A DNA stretch of 64,000 nucleotides from Paenarthrobacter nitroguajacolicus (GCF_007786235.1 NZ_VNFK01000004.1:124001-188000); one strand, 5' to 3'. Numbered from the stretch's first letter, positions 1 to 9,537 are shown. The notes: generated by a model from the letters alone, not told the origin. Translations and numbers: made by a program.

Positions 1-656
1 GCGAAGGAACTCGCGGTGACACCGCCCAGTGAATGCCCTCCCACCGCCCACGTTGCAATATCCGGGTGGTCCGCCATGACGCCCCGCGCCTGGTTTCCGT
101 CTAACAGGCTGAGGTTCAGCGGTGTCTTTAGGATGACCACCAGGAATCCCGCGTCCACGGCCGGCTTGAGGATGTCCGCGTACGCCCGGGCCTCCACGCG
201 TGCACCGGGGTAGAAGATCAATCCCTCTGTGGCTGGCGCGCCCTCTGGCGTCATGGTGATCGCAGTCGGCGACTCTGCCACGGGCGCCTCCGTTGATCCC
301 GGGGCGGCGGCGCCAGCCTGGTAGGCGAACGGGTTGAGCCAAACCAGCATGGCCACCAACGCAAGGACGGCAACCCGCCCTGCCCACGCCCCCACAGCGC
401 GCACGGCAGAACGGCTCCGGAATGCCTGGCGGCCTCGCCACAGCAAGACTCCCCACACGACCCCGACCACGACTGCCGCCACCAACAGCGACGGCAGCAG
501 GGGATGCCCACGCAGGACAGCAGGGTTACCCACCAACATCCAGGCCGGGGCCAGGATCAGGGCCGCAACACACGCCGCAGATGCCCAGTACAGGGAAGTC
601 CACGACAGGGCGGGGCGGCGCGTTGTGGCAGGTTCCTCGGAATTTGTGGTCACCAT
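1..656 (-). CDS. Membrane-anchored alpha/beta hydrolase (3' end cut by window edge)
   Basis: The minus-strand frame opens at an ATG at 656 and runs off the left edge, so only about 218 residues are visible. Three hydrophobic segments (roughly residues 20-42, 53-73 and 93-112) come first, followed by a hydrolase-like domain starting near LIFYPGARVEARAY. The nucleophile elbow GGHSLGG lies at the very edge, so the catalytic Ser is present but the acid and His are not visible. The layout resembles the Abhydrolase_5 (YdeN/TAP-like) families. It is probably a membrane-tethered esterase or lipase of unknown substrate. The next gene is also a hydrolase in the same direction but ends 48 bp upstream, so co-transcription is possible. 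Confidence 0.75.
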   Translation of the reverse strand, partial: MVTTNSEEPATTRRPALSWTSLYWASAACVAALILAPAWMLVGNPAVLRGHPLLPSLLVAAVVVGVVWGVLLWRGRQAFRSRSAVRAVGAWAGRVAVLALVAMLVWLNPFAYQAGAAAPGSTEAPVAESPTAITMTPEGAPATEGLIFYPGARVEARAYADILKPAVDAGFLVVILKTPLNLSLLDGNQARGVMADHPDIATWAVGGHSLGGVTASSF

Positions 657-704
657 CCAAGAATAGTTCCATCATGGAGATAATTCCCAAACGACAGAAA
701 GCTA

Positions 705-1781
705 CTACCGCCTGGCGGCGTGAGTGGACAGGAAGTCAAAAGTCCTGTCCCGCGCCTCGCGGGCCTCGTCGAAGTTCAGATGGAACTGGTACTCGTGCGG
801 CAGCTCAGGCTCATGGTTTGCGGGCCAGAACAGTTCGGTCACCGGCACGCCGGCCTCTTTCAAGCGGTTGCTGTACGGTACGGACTGAAGCCACGTGAGA
901 CCGTCGCCATTGCCGCCGCTGATGAACGTCGGCGGCAGGTCGGCAGTGACGAAATCAATGGTGGACATGGTGGCTCCCGCATAGGTGGCGGACCAATCCT
1001 TGGTACCGGTGTAAGCCCAGAGGGAGGTCTTGAAGCCCCAAGCGACGATGCCGCTCAGGTCAGCCATGGCCCGGAGGTCATAGACCCCGCAATGCAGGAT
1101 GGTGGCGGCAAGCTCAGACTTTTGGAGCGCGGGCGTGATTCCCATCAGGTTGGCGTATTCAGGGTTCACGGTCAGCGTTGCCATCTGGCTGGCAAGCTGG
1201 CCGCCCGCAGAGTCGCCGGCCAAAACTATCCGGCTGGTATCCACGTTCAGCTCCGCGGCGTGCGCCTTGATGTAGGCAAGTGCGTCATTAATGTCCCGCA
1301 CCGCAGTGGGGTAGGTGGCCTCGGGTGCGATGGGGTAGCTCAACCCGATGGTGGTGTAACCCTCCGCAGCGAGTATCTGAAGGTACGGATTCACATCGCG
1401 CTGGGCCCCGGAAATCCAAGCTCCCCCATGGATCCACACCACAGCGGGAAGCGGCGCGGTGGTCCCGGCAGGACTAAAGACATCGAAAGTTGAACCGGGC
1501 TTGTAGACAACACCCATTTCCGACTGCAGCGGTGTATCCGGGACGTATGGCGTCATCTCATCGATGGTCGCCTGCGCCCCACGCTCAAAGACACTGCGGA
1601 TCAGCATCGCGGAAGGCCACGGAGTAGCCGAAAGAGCCAAGAGGACTACCAGCACCAGCAAGATCGCCAGGTCCAGCTTCCGCAGCCGTGACGATCGTTT
1701 TCGTGGAGGGCGCGAACCCGTACCGATACCCACTGATTCGCCCTGCTTCGTGCTGGCCTGGATCGATTCCAACGGTCCCAT
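705..1781 (-). CDS. Alpha/beta hydrolase, esterase/lipase (HSL/BD-FAE-like)
   Basis: A 358-aa carboxylesterase-like protein. An N-terminal hydrophobic segment (LDLAILLVLVVLLALSATPW, about residues 33-55) suggests membrane anchoring or export. The oxyanion-hole loop reads WIHGGAW and the nucleophile elbow GDSAGGQ, both typical of the hormone-sensitive-lipase/BD-FAE group; a C-terminal NHEPELPHEYQFH stretch probably supplies the catalytic His. I chose the ATG at 1781 because GGGGGAG lies six bases before it; an in-frame start at 1805 lacks such a site. The substrate cannot be told from sequence. Confidence 0.85.
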   Translation of the reverse strand: MGPLESIQASTKQGESVGIGTGSRPPRKRSSRLRKLDLAILLVLVVLLALSATPWPSAMLIRSVFERGAQATIDEMTPYVPDTPLQSEMGVVYKPGSTFDVFSPAGTTAPLPAVVWIHGGAWISGAQRDVNPYLQILAAEGYTTIGLSYPIAPEATYPTAVRDINDALAYIKAHAAELNVDTSRIVLAGDSAGGQLASQMATLTVNPEYANLMGITPALQKSELAATILHCGVYDLRAMADLSGIVAWGFKTSLWAYTGTKDWSATYAGATMSTIDFVTADLPPTFISGGNGDGLTWLQSVPYSNRLKEAGVPVTELFWPANHEPELPHEYQFHLNFDEAREARDRTFDFLSTHAARR

Positions 1782-1844
1782 CACACACTCCCCCGGTCGG
1801 TGCACCTGTGGACCATGCTAAGGCCGCAGCAGCCTATCCCAACG

Positions 1845-2357
1845 TCAGTCCAACGGCCGTGCCGCTGAAAGCAGGACCCCCTCGCCGCCGTCGAACGTCA
1901 CCGTATGAAAACCGGGACCACGCGCGACCTCCCGGAACCCCCACCCCCGGTGCAGGGCCAGCGAGGCCTGATTACGGGCATTGACCACATACCAGGCCTC
2001 GTTGGCCCGCTGCCAGATCCAGTTCAGCCTCGCTTCGGTGAGCTCCCCGGCCAGCCCCCTTCGGCGGAAATCGGGCAAAACTGTGACGCCAGCCAGATAA
2101 TGGCCGGCCGGCGCCGGTCCGTCCGCAAAATCCCAAAGGTGCGTTTTCGCCCAACCCACGACGGCGACGCCTCCGCCCGCTGCCACGTTCGGTGACAGCT
2201 CGGCCACCAGGACCAAACGCTCGGGGTCGGCGATCGCCGCTTGGATGCTCGATGTGAAGCGTCCGGCGTTCGCGGGAGAAGTCCGCGCCGCGGCCAGGTC
2301 CACCGCAACGATGCCGGGCAGATCAGCTTTAGCGGCGGGTCGGATCACGAAAGTCAT
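1845..2357 (-). CDS. GNAT family N-acetyltransferase
   Basis: A 170-aa single-domain GNAT protein of typical length. It starts MTFVIRPAAKADLPGIVAVD (motif C/D region), and the acetyl-CoA-binding motif A is seen as VTVLPDFRRRGLAGELTEA at about residues 93-111, where RRRGLA matches the Q/RxxGxG/A signature. The C-terminal NARNQASLALHRGWGFREV is the usual motif B. The acceptor is unknown; amino-terminal or small amine acetylation are both possible. The gene stands alone between a hydrolase gene and the FtsX-type permease, all on the minus strand. Confidence 0.85.
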   Translation of the reverse strand: MTFVIRPAAKADLPGIVAVDLAAARTSPANAGRFTSSIQAAIADPERLVLVAELSPNVAAGGGVAVVGWAKTHLWDFADGPAPAGHYLAGVTVLPDFRRRGLAGELTEARLNWIWQRANEAWYVVNARNQASLALHRGWGFREVARGPGFHTVTFDGGEGVLLSAARPLD

Positions 2358-2395
2358 AGCGTGAGTCTAGTTTTCCCCCCGCGGCAGATCGGCCC

Positions 2396-4906
2396 CTACT
2401 GCCGCGACCCGATCTCGTCCATGGGTCGCCTCCGCAAGGTAGAACGGGTGGACACGGCAACAGCGATCACTGCCAGTGCACACATGGACCCGATCACGGT
2501 GAGGCTCGGGAGCACCGAGAGGTGCGGGAGCGGATGCCCGCTGATGCCGACACTCATTCCTACGAGCGGCGGAACGGCAATGGCGACACCGAACATCACT
2601 GCTAGTACTGCGACTATCAAGGACTCCTTCCGCATCATGGCGCGGACCTGCCTTCTACTGGCTCCGATGAGCTGCATCAATGCAAACTCGCGTGATCGTT
2701 GTCCTGTGGCCATCATGAGGGTATTCACCACGGCAATCGCAATATAGCCAAGGATCACCACTAGAGCCACCACGCTCACCCACCCCTGTTGCGACCGTTC
2801 CGCCGCACCGGCCGCGCCCAAACCGCTGCCACCACTCACCTCAAAGCCGGAATCCGACAACACCTGACGCGTGGCATCACTATCGTCGCCGGTCCCAACC
2901 AGCGCAAACCCGTTAAGCCCTGAGGCTGTGTGGGAACGCACCACGTCATTGGACATGGTCACATCGCCGAATCCCAACCCGCGTTCGTAAATTGCCACCA
3001 CCGTTGCCTCCAACGGCGCGCCATCACCAAAGTAGCCAGCCACGTCGTCGCCCACGTTGAGTCCAAGTGCCTGCCGCGCGTTACTGCTCAGGGCGATCCG
3101 GTGGTCTCCTGTGAGGGCTTCCAAGGATCCCTCCTGCACCTTCAGGTCCATGGTTCCTGCTGTGGCCAGTGGACGAATGCCCTGCAGAACGAAACCGGAA
3201 CTGCTGGGCGGCTGGTCTCCGTACGCGACGGCCTGCTGGAGCACCGCCTGGCTCACGGTTACGGGATTAACCACGGCAACACCGGGTGTCGCCGCGATGT
3301 CCTCCACGCGCTCGTTCGAAAGACCGCCGGGGGCGCTCACACGCAGTTGGGCAACGACGCCCGCCTGAGCCTGAAGGTTCGCCTCATTGGCCAGGATGGA
3401 GGGCGCACCGATTTGGACGAGTCCCAATGAGATCCCCAAGGCTATGGGCGTGATTGCCGAGGCGAGCCGAGGCGCGTTGGCCGCGCTGTTGGCCGAGGCG
3501 AGGTAGGTGGAAGCCGACTTCCAGTGAAACAACGAGGCGATCCAACGAACGGCGAAGGCAACCAGTACGGGTCCAAGCAGAGCGAGCGAAATGATGAGGA
3601 TGATCGCGGCCCCCGCTGCCGCACCTGCGGCACTCTGTCCCCTTACGGCCAAAGGCACCGCCGAGAGCAACAGTCCTGCCGCGCCCAAGGCGATACCGGT
3701 GATACGCCGCGCGCGACCGATCGATACTGGACCATTCGCGGCTTCCTGCAGCGCCTCCACGGGGTCGATCCGGGCGGGGCGCCTGGCCGCGATCCTGGCT
3801 GCGCTCCAGCCGGCGACGAGCACCAGGATGGTGGCGCCCAGAGCCGGCAGCGGGCTGAACGCGAGCGCGAAGTCACCTGGGATCAGGCCGGCTTGCACGA
3901 ATGCACTCTGAAGCACAGTGGCGAGCAGATAGCCTGGCGCGGCACCAAAGATTGCGGCGACGAGGCCCACCGCGAACACTTCCCTGGCAACCAGACGGTG
4001 CACTTGGGCGGGTTCTGCTCCGACGGCACGCAGCAGGGCGAAGTCCCGGCGCCGGGACTGCATGGAGAGGGACAGCGTGCTTGAGACAATGAACATCGCC
4101 ACGAGCAGGCACGTACTTGCGAAAGCCGCACCGACAGTTACCAGTGAGGAGCGGGCCGCCCCGGAGTCGAGGAACTCCACATCACCCCTGGCGTCTCCGG
4201 TTTGCACGCTGAGGTTTGGGAACTTGGCGGCGATGTCCGCCGCGAGCGCCACGGGTGCGGTGCCCTCAGCGGCGGCGATACCCAGCACTTGCGCGGCGCC
4301 GCCACGCGGATCCAGTTGCGCGATCCTATCCTCGCTGAGAAAGGCGTGTTCCGCCCGTACTGGTTCTACCGGCGCAGCGGCGATGCCCATAACCCGGTAT
4401 TCGGCACGGATTCCGCCGTGTGCCAGAGGGACGATGTCGCCGATTGCTGCAGCCGTGGACTCTGTCAGCACCACTTCGTCAGCCGCCGAAGGGGCTCGCC
4501 CCTCCCGTATCCCGAACCCGCTCATGGACGATGCGGACCAAGGATGTGCATCGATGCGGCGCTCTGCGGACGCCATTGGAACCGTGACATCCGCAGCTAC
4601 GGAAGCGACCCCCGGGAGTTTGGAGATCTCCTGCTCAGTTCCAGCCGGAAGTAAAACGCGTTCAATCAATGGCACCGGGAGGTCCCCGTAGATCGACAGG
4701 GACTGTTTGCCGCCAACCACCACATCGGCCGCTGAGTAGCGTTCGGGTACCAAGCCGCCACGAAGGCCGGACTCGATGAGTACGCCGAGGCCCGTCATGA
4801 GCATGGTGGCGACAAAAACCGACACCGCTACCCCCGCAAAGCTGATGCGGTTTTGACGGAGATCGGCGCGGACCAGTCGGTTGAAGCTGAGGTTTTTGTT
4901 GGCCAT
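2396..4906 (-). CDS. ABC transporter permease, FtsX/MacB type
   Basis: An 836-aa permease with two FtsX-like halves: TM1 near residues 20-42, a large extracytoplasmic domain, three TM helices around 265-390, then a second extracytoplasmic domain and TM helices at the C-terminus. This is the layout of the fused actinobacterial lipoprotein/antimicrobial-peptide export permeases. The ATG at 4906 overlaps the stop of the ATPase gene (TGATG) and has GGGGGA seven bases upstream, so I prefer it to the ATG at 4912. It works with the adjacent ATPase; the exported substrate is unknown (peptide, antibiotic or lipid). Confidence 0.88.
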   Translation of the reverse strand: MANKNLSFNRLVRADLRQNRISFAGVAVSVFVATMLMTGLGVLIESGLRGGLVPERYSAADVVVGGKQSLSIYGDLPVPLIERVLLPAGTEQEISKLPGVASVAADVTVPMASAERRIDAHPWSASSMSGFGIREGRAPSAADEVVLTESTAAAIGDIVPLAHGGIRAEYRVMGIAAAPVEPVRAEHAFLSEDRIAQLDPRGGAAQVLGIAAAEGTAPVALAADIAAKFPNLSVQTGDARGDVEFLDSGAARSSLVTVGAAFASTCLLVAMFIVSSTLSLSMQSRRRDFALLRAVGAEPAQVHRLVAREVFAVGLVAAIFGAAPGYLLATVLQSAFVQAGLIPGDFALAFSPLPALGATILVLVAGWSAARIAARRPARIDPVEALQEAANGPVSIGRARRITGIALGAAGLLLSAVPLAVRGQSAAGAAAGAAIILIISLALLGPVLVAFAVRWIASLFHWKSASTYLASANSAANAPRLASAITPIALGISLGLVQIGAPSILANEANLQAQAGVVAQLRVSAPGGLSNERVEDIAATPGVAVVNPVTVSQAVLQQAVAYGDQPPSSSGFVLQGIRPLATAGTMDLKVQEGSLEALTGDHRIALSSNARQALGLNVGDDVAGYFGDGAPLEATVVAIYERGLGFGDVTMSNDVVRSHTASGLNGFALVGTGDDSDATRQVLSDSGFEVSGGSGLGAAGAAERSQQGWVSVVALVVILGYIAIAVVNTLMMATGQRSREFALMQLIGASRRQVRAMMRKESLIVAVLAVMFGVAIAVPPLVGMSVGISGHPLPHLSVLPSLTVIGSMCALAVIAVAVSTRSTLRRRPMDEIGSRQ

Positions 4907-5676
4907 CACCATTCCCCCAGTGAGGTCATCCGGCGGGTGATTTCCGCCGGAGTGGCGCCGTCGAGGTGTCCTGCGAAGGCACCATCGGCGAGGAAGAGGA
5001 TCCGGTCTGCCTGGGAAGCCACTACCGGATCGTGTGTCACAACAACCACCGTTTGGTGAAGCTCTCGGGCGGTGTGCGAGAGCAAATCCAGCACCTGCTT
5101 GGCGGAGCGGGAATCCAAGGCCCCGGTGGGTTCATCACCGAACACCACGTACGGTCTGGTGATCAACGCCCTGGCAATCGCAACCCGCTGCTGCTGTCCA
5201 CCGGAGAGCGCGGAAGGGCGGCGGGACCTATGCTCGGCCAAGCCCACAGAGTCCAACAGGAAGTCCAACCAGCTTGGTTCCACGGACTTGTTGCCGAGCA
5301 GCAGCGGCAGGCATATGTTCTCCTCAACAGAAAGAGCCGGCAACAGGTTGTATGCCTGGAAGACAAAGCCCACGTGGTCGCGCCGGAATGCGCTGAGCAC
5401 CTTCTTGGACAGGCCCGAAATCTCTGTGCCGCCCAGCCGCACCGACCCACTCGTGGGGGTGTCCAGACCCGCTGCGCAGTGCAGCAACGTGCTCTTTCCC
5501 GAGCCGGATGGTCCCATGATCGCTGTGAAGCTTCCCCGTTCCAGGGTGAACCCCACACCATCCAGCGCGGTGACTGATTGCGGCCCTGAGCCGTAGACCT
5601 TGACGATGGATTCGAGGCTGAGCACCTCGGCGGTTTGATGCGTCGCTTGGGCGATGCCAGGAAGAAGGGAAGTCAT
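4906..5676 (-). CDS. ABC transporter ATP-binding protein, LolD/MacB type
   Basis: A 256-aa nucleotide-binding subunit that powers the downstream FtsX-type permease. Visible motifs: Walker [10 protein letters not shown] (about residues 55-63), Q-loop FQAYNLL, signature LSGGQQQR, Walker B VVFGDEPT and the H-loop VVVTHD. The subfamily-typical sequence DEPTGALDS is present. It is translationally coupled to the permease by a one-base overlap. The gene is divergent from the CoA-transferase gene, with about 135 bp between them to hold both promoters. Confidence 0.93.
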   Translation of the reverse strand: MTSLLPGIAQATHQTAEVLSLESIVKVYGSGPQSVTALDGVGFTLERGSFTAIMGPSGSGKSTLLHCAAGLDTPTSGSVRLGGTEISGLSKKVLSAFRRDHVGFVFQAYNLLPALSVEENICLPLLLGNKSVEPSWLDFLLDSVGLAEHRSRRPSALSGGQQQRVAIARALITRPYVVFGDEPTGALDSRSAKQVLDLLSHTARELHQTVVVVTHDPVVASQADRILFLADGAFAGHLDGATPAEITRRMTSLGEW

Positions 5677-5811
5677 GTTTCAACGCTAGGGCGGTTGAAC
5701 TCGTCTACCCATCCTGCCAACCACCGTAACGATGGTGGAGCTGGCTATACCGTGCCAGAGTGTAAGGAGTTTCCATCTGCTGCTCTTTCCAGCCACGCAC
5801 GAAAGAAGACC

Positions 5812-7062
5812 ATGACACACCAAACAATCGCCCCGCTGGACGGCGTCCGGGTCCTGGAACTCGGCAACTACATCGCCGCGCCCACCGCCGGCAGGCTGCT
5901 GGCCGACTTCGGAGCTGAGGTCATCAAGGTGGAGCGGCCCGGCACCGGCGACGAATTGCGTAACTGGCGCCTGCACAAGGGCAATACCTCCATGCTTTAC
6001 CGCACCCTGAATCGCAACAAGAAGTCGGTGGTGCTGGATCTCCGCACGGCGGCGGGCAAGCAGGCAGTGCTGGAACTTGTGGCCAAGTGCGACATCCTGC
6101 TGGAGAACTTCCGGCCTGGCACCCTGGAAAAGTGGGGACTCGGTCCCGAAGTCCTCAACGAAGCCAACCCAGACCTCATCGTCACCCGCATTTCCGCCTT
6201 CGGACAGACGGGGCCGCTGTCCGAGCGGCCCGGTTTCGCCGCCGTCGCCGAAGCGTACGGAGGCTTCCGCAACCTGGTCGGTGACCCGGACCGGGCCCCC
6301 GTACGCGTGGGCGTCTCCATTGGAGACTCGATCGCAGGCCTGTACGCCGCCTTCGGTTCCATGATGAGCCTCTACCAGCGTGAAGCACGACGCCGGGACT
6401 CGGCTGGCGCTGTTCCGCTCACCGAGCGCATCATCGACGTCGCGCTGAACGAAGCCATGTTCTCCATGATGGAATCGCTGATCCCGGACTACCAGGCCTA
6501 CGGCGTGGACCGGCAGCGTGTCGGTGGCCGTATGGAGGGGATCGCTCCCTCCAACGCCTACGTGTGCAAGGACGGCGCCAGCATCGTGGTGGCCGGCAAC
6601 GGGGACTCAATCTTCCAGCGGTACATGCAGACCATCGGCCGCCCGGACCTGGCCGAGGACACGTCGCTCCAAACAAATGCCGGGCGCTGGGCGAAGCGTG
6701 AAGAGCTGGATCAGGCCATTGGCGAATGGGCCTGCGCGCTTTCAGCTGCCGATGCCTTGGCTGCCCTGGATGCGGCCGGCGTCCCGGCAGGTCCCATCTA
6801 CACAGCCGCCGACATCAGCACGGACAGCCAATACGCCGCCCGCAACATGATTCAGAAGTTCGACGTTTCCACGGGCGAGGAAATTCTGCCCGGAGTGGGG
6901 TTCCCCGGGATTGTTCCCGTGATCGGGGACCAGTCCCTGCCCATCCGGAACCTTGGCCCCGACCTAGGCGAAAACACGCGAGAAATTCTTGGCGGACTCC
7001 TGAACATGGATGCCGCACAGATCGATGCGGCTTCAGGCCGCGAGGAGGCCCTCCGACCATGA
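5812..7062 (+). CDS. CaiB/BaiF (class III) CoA-transferase
   Basis: A 416-aa family III CoA-transferase that would move CoA between organic acids. The N-terminus GVRVLELGNYIAAPTAGRLLADFGAEVIKVERP is the family signature in outline, and RNKKSVVLDLR follows. The expected catalytic Asp is in GVSIGDSIAGLYAAFG (D172). I chose the ATG at 5812 because homologous sequence begins there; the open frame extends upstream without family resemblance. It overlaps the HMG-CoA-lyase-like gene by ATGA, so the two form an operon: the transferase would activate an acid and the lyase would cleave its thioester. Confidence 0.92.
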   Translation: MTHQTIAPLDGVRVLELGNYIAAPTAGRLLADFGAEVIKVERPGTGDELRNWRLHKGNTSMLYRTLNRNKKSVVLDLRTAAGKQAVLELVAKCDILLENFRPGTLEKWGLGPEVLNEANPDLIVTRISAFGQTGPLSERPGFAAVAEAYGGFRNLVGDPDRAPVRVGVSIGDSIAGLYAAFGSMMSLYQREARRRDSAGAVPLTERIIDVALNEAMFSMMESLIPDYQAYGVDRQRVGGRMEGIAPSNAYVCKDGASIVVAGNGDSIFQRYMQTIGRPDLAEDTSLQTNAGRWAKREELDQAIGEWACALSAADALAALDAAGVPAGPIYTAADISTDSQYAARNMIQKFDVSTGEEILPGVGFPGIVPVIGDQSLPIRNLGPDLGENTREILGGLLNMDAAQIDAASGREEALRP

Positions 7063-8048
7063 AGCGCTTCGAAAGTCCCCTTGCTGCAACACTGGGCCGT
7101 GCCATCCTTCGGGATGTCACCCTGCGCGACGGTCTCCAGCTCACGGGCAAGCTCCTGCCTACGGAGCAGAAGATCGAAACAGTCCGCGAGCTGCTGCGTC
7201 TGGGCGTACCCGCCATCGAACTCGGCTCCATGGCGCGGGCCGATCTGGTGCCCACCATGGCGAACACGCTGGAAGTGGTCCAGGCGCTCAGCCCGGAGGA
7301 ACTGGAAAAGTGCTGGATCTGGGTGGCGACACCGGGCCACGTGGCCAAGGCATCCGCCGCCGGAGCGCGGAACTTCCAGTACTGCTTGTCTGCCTCGGAT
7401 TCGCACAACAAAGCAAACATCGGGCGGACTACGGACGAAAGCCTCGCCGCACTGCCTGAGGCTGTTGAGTACGCGCGAGCAGTGGATGGCCGGATTCAGC
7501 TGTGCATCGCGACGTCCTTCACCTGCCCCTTCGAGGGCTACGTCCCGGAGGAGCGCATCCTGTCGATCGCCAACGATCCCCGCGCTGAAGGCACCACGGA
7601 CATCGTCATCTGCGACACCCTGGGGCAGGCTGTTCCGGCCCAGGTTGCCCGCCTGATCTCCCGCGTGCGCGACGAGTCCCCTGCCCGGCGGATCGTGTAC
7701 CACGGCCACGACACCTGGGGGCTGGGCGTTGCCAACACCCTGGCGGCCATCCAAGCGGGCGCTGCCATGGTGGACGGTGCCCTCGGTGGGCTGGGAGGCT
7801 GCCCGTTCGCGCCCGGCGCCAGCGGCAACACCTCCAGCGAAGACATCTTGTTCGCCACCCGTCCCGAATGGCTGACGCCCGAGGTCTTCGGCGAGCTGGT
7901 AGTCCTGTCCGAGAAGTTGCTGGAAGAGTTGGGCGAACCGAACCGCTCCAAGGCCGCCCAAGGTGCCCGCTCCCGGGCTGAAGCCTTTGATTGGGTCATG
8001 GGGAACCATTTCCTGGTCACCACCGCCATTCCCGAACCCGGCATATAG
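7059..8048 (+). CDS. HMG-CoA lyase-like (HMGL/DRE-TIM) enzyme
   Basis: A 329-aa DRE-TIM aldolase of the hydroxymethylglutaryl-CoA lyase family. It has the RDVTLRDGLQ metal-binding motif near residue 17, the HGHDTWG metal-binding His pair and the glycine loop GGCPFAPGASGN with catalytic Cys at residue 248. These support retro-Claisen cleavage of a 3-hydroxy-acyl-CoA giving acetyl-CoA or a homologue. The exact substrate is open: HMG-CoA and citramalyl-CoA are both plausible, and pairing with a CaiB-type transferase is also seen in C5-dicarboxylate or leucine-type pathways. The start is the ATG overlapping the stop of the transferase gene. Confidence 0.88.
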   Translation: MKRFESPLAATLGRAILRDVTLRDGLQLTGKLLPTEQKIETVRELLRLGVPAIELGSMARADLVPTMANTLEVVQALSPEELEKCWIWVATPGHVAKASAAGARNFQYCLSASDSHNKANIGRTTDESLAALPEAVEYARAVDGRIQLCIATSFTCPFEGYVPEERILSIANDPRAEGTTDIVICDTLGQAVPAQVARLISRVRDESPARRIVYHGHDTWGLGVANTLAAIQAGAAMVDGALGGLGGCPFAPGASGNTSSEDILFATRPEWLTPEVFGELVVLSEKLLEELGEPNRSKAAQGARSRAEAFDWVMGNHFLVTTAIPEPGI

Positions 8049-8052
8049 CTTT

Positions 8053-8502
8053 CTAGTTCTGCCGTCCCGCTCCACCTTTGGCCATGAGCTCCAGCCGTTT
8101 CAAGGTCTCGCGGTTTCGGACTCCAATCATGGGGTCCCTGAGGGCCTTGGGTACCAGCTTGCCGGGGCCCTTGACCGCGTCCTCACCTAGGGAGACGCGG
8201 CATTGAGAGCCTCCGAGGTCTTCCAGGGTGATGATCACTTTGGCCTCCCCCATCGGCCAGCCCCTGGCCAGCAGCACAAGTTCCCTGCCGGGTTCCATAC
8301 CGGTGACACTGGTGCTGTCATTGATCAACAGAGGCCAGGCTCCCACGGAATGATGGAGTTTGGAACCGGTCTGCGGCCACTGGTCATCCACGGCGCGGAT
8401 CCGCGAGGCACCCACCACCCAGCCGGAGTAGAGCCACCCATCAGCAATCACTTTCCAAACGTGGGCCGCGGGAACGTCGAATACCTGGGTCACTGTGGAC
8501 AT
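8053..8502 (-). CDS. SRPBCC family protein (polyketide cyclase/START-like)
   Basis: A 149-aa helix-grip protein. The opening VTQVFDVPAAHVWKVIADGWLYSGWVVGA and the central LLINDSTSVTGMEPGRELVLLARGWPMGEAKVIITL fit the SRPBCC fold, which forms a hydrophobic ligand cavity. The ATG at 8502 is preceded by GAAGGGAT; an upstream GTG at 8520 overlaps that site and is less likely. It converges with the lyase gene only 4 bp away. No ligand can be proposed. Confidence 0.8.
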   Translation of the reverse strand: MSTVTQVFDVPAAHVWKVIADGWLYSGWVVGASRIRAVDDQWPQTGSKLHHSVGAWPLLINDSTSVTGMEPGRELVLLARGWPMGEAKVIITLEDLGGSQCRVSLGEDAVKGPGKLVPKALRDPMIGVRNRETLKRLELMAKGGAGRQN

Positions 8503-8583
8503 GTGGATCCCTTCTGACACTGGGTGGCCGTGGCGATGACCTTAAGCTAAGCATGCTTATTGATTGCTGGCCACAGCCCCTTC

Positions 8584-8877
8584 CTACGTGCCCGGCTTAC
8601 TGGCCTTGCCGTCCAACCACAGGGTGTCCGATTCATCCCGGTGCGTGCCGTCCGATCCCACATGCTTGCTGTCGATCTTGGGCCCCTTTTTGATGACATG
8701 CACCAATGCCATCCCGTGGCCCCGGCCCAGATCGTAGTCGGCTTTGAGCCATTCAAGGATGGTGCCTGCTTTGACGGACGGGTCCTTGAAACCCTTGCTA
8801 TCCGCGATGTCCACCAGCTGCCGAGGAGTCAGTCCGGTCTTGTCTTCAATGGCGTCGAGGTAGGCCTGGAACGACAT
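8584..8877 (-). CDS. DUF4287 domain-containing protein
   Basis: A 97-aa small soluble protein. The N-terminal MSFQAYLDAIEDKTGLTPR and KAGTILEWLKADYDLGRGHGMALVHVIKKG match my recollection of the DUF4287 family, which is common in actinobacteria and has no known biochemical role. The helical start and the conserved WLKADYDLGRGHGMAL block are the reasons for the call. It stands alone, with about 80 bp to the SRPBCC gene. Confidence 0.8.
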   Translation of the reverse strand: MSFQAYLDAIEDKTGLTPRQLVDIADSKGFKDPSVKAGTILEWLKADYDLGRGHGMALVHVIKKGPKIDSKHVGSDGTHRDESDTLWLDGKASKPGT

Positions 8878-9002
8878 CAGTGTCGCCTTTCATCTTCAAC
8901 TTCATGGAGGAATTGCATGCGTACGTGCCGATATCGTACCCATGCCCGGGGAATCAGTGCCCTACCGCCGTGTAGTCTGAGGTCTCCGATTTGGGGGAAT
9001 CT

Positions 9003-9404
9003 ATGACTCGAAGACGCAACGCGCAAACCCGTCAGCGTGCAGTAAAGCTTTCAGTGCTCACTCTGGCCCTGGTCTCTATTGCATGGCTCGGCTCTGTTCT
9101 CTGGGCGGCCATCGATGAAGGAGCAGTCCCACCCGACGCAGCCTTCCACGCTGTTCCGCCACCCAGCCAAGCCGGGCCGATCTCCACGGGATGTGGATCG
9201 GGAGGTTGTTGGCGGGAAATGGTGGTAGATATCAAGCCCCCGCACACTGCACAATCGCTTGCAGCCGAGATGGGTTTGGCGTCGGAACGCTGCGAGCCCA
9301 TGAACCTGTGGACGCTGCGAAAGACCTGCACAGGAATCGCCGATTCCGGCGGCCGGGGGCTCCATATCTATTTGCAGTATTCGCTCCTTCTTTCCAAGTA
9401 TTAG
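9003..9404 (+). CDS. Hypothetical single-pass membrane protein
   Basis: A 133-aa protein I do not recognise. A basic N-terminus (MTRRRNAQTRQRAVK) is followed by one hydrophobic helix (about residues 16-36) and an external domain with a CGSGGC pair and further cysteines (CEP, KTC), which could form disulphides outside the cell. The ATG at 9003 has GGGGGA seven bases before it; a TTG at 8991 would overlap that site. It may be a secreted or anchored small protein; no partner is evident. Confidence 0.65.
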   Translation: MTRRRNAQTRQRAVKLSVLTLALVSIAWLGSVLWAAIDEGAVPPDAAFHAVPPPSQAGPISTGCGSGGCWREMVVDIKPPHTAQSLAAEMGLASERCEPMNLWTLRKTCTGIADSGGRGLHIYLQYSLLLSKY

Positions 9405-9537
9405 GAGCTCGAATGATGTTCCCCGATGGCTTGGACCCTGCTCCAGCTCGATTCCGCTGAGGTTTATGACCTTCTGGTTCCGGACTTTAACACCATGTCC
9501 GCAGCCCCATGGTGACCTGCTTGCCTACACTGATCGC

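Noticed and set aside
6852..8075. A 407-codon minus-strand frame
   Set aside because: It mirrors the HMGL-type gene; the plus strand has all catalytic motifs.
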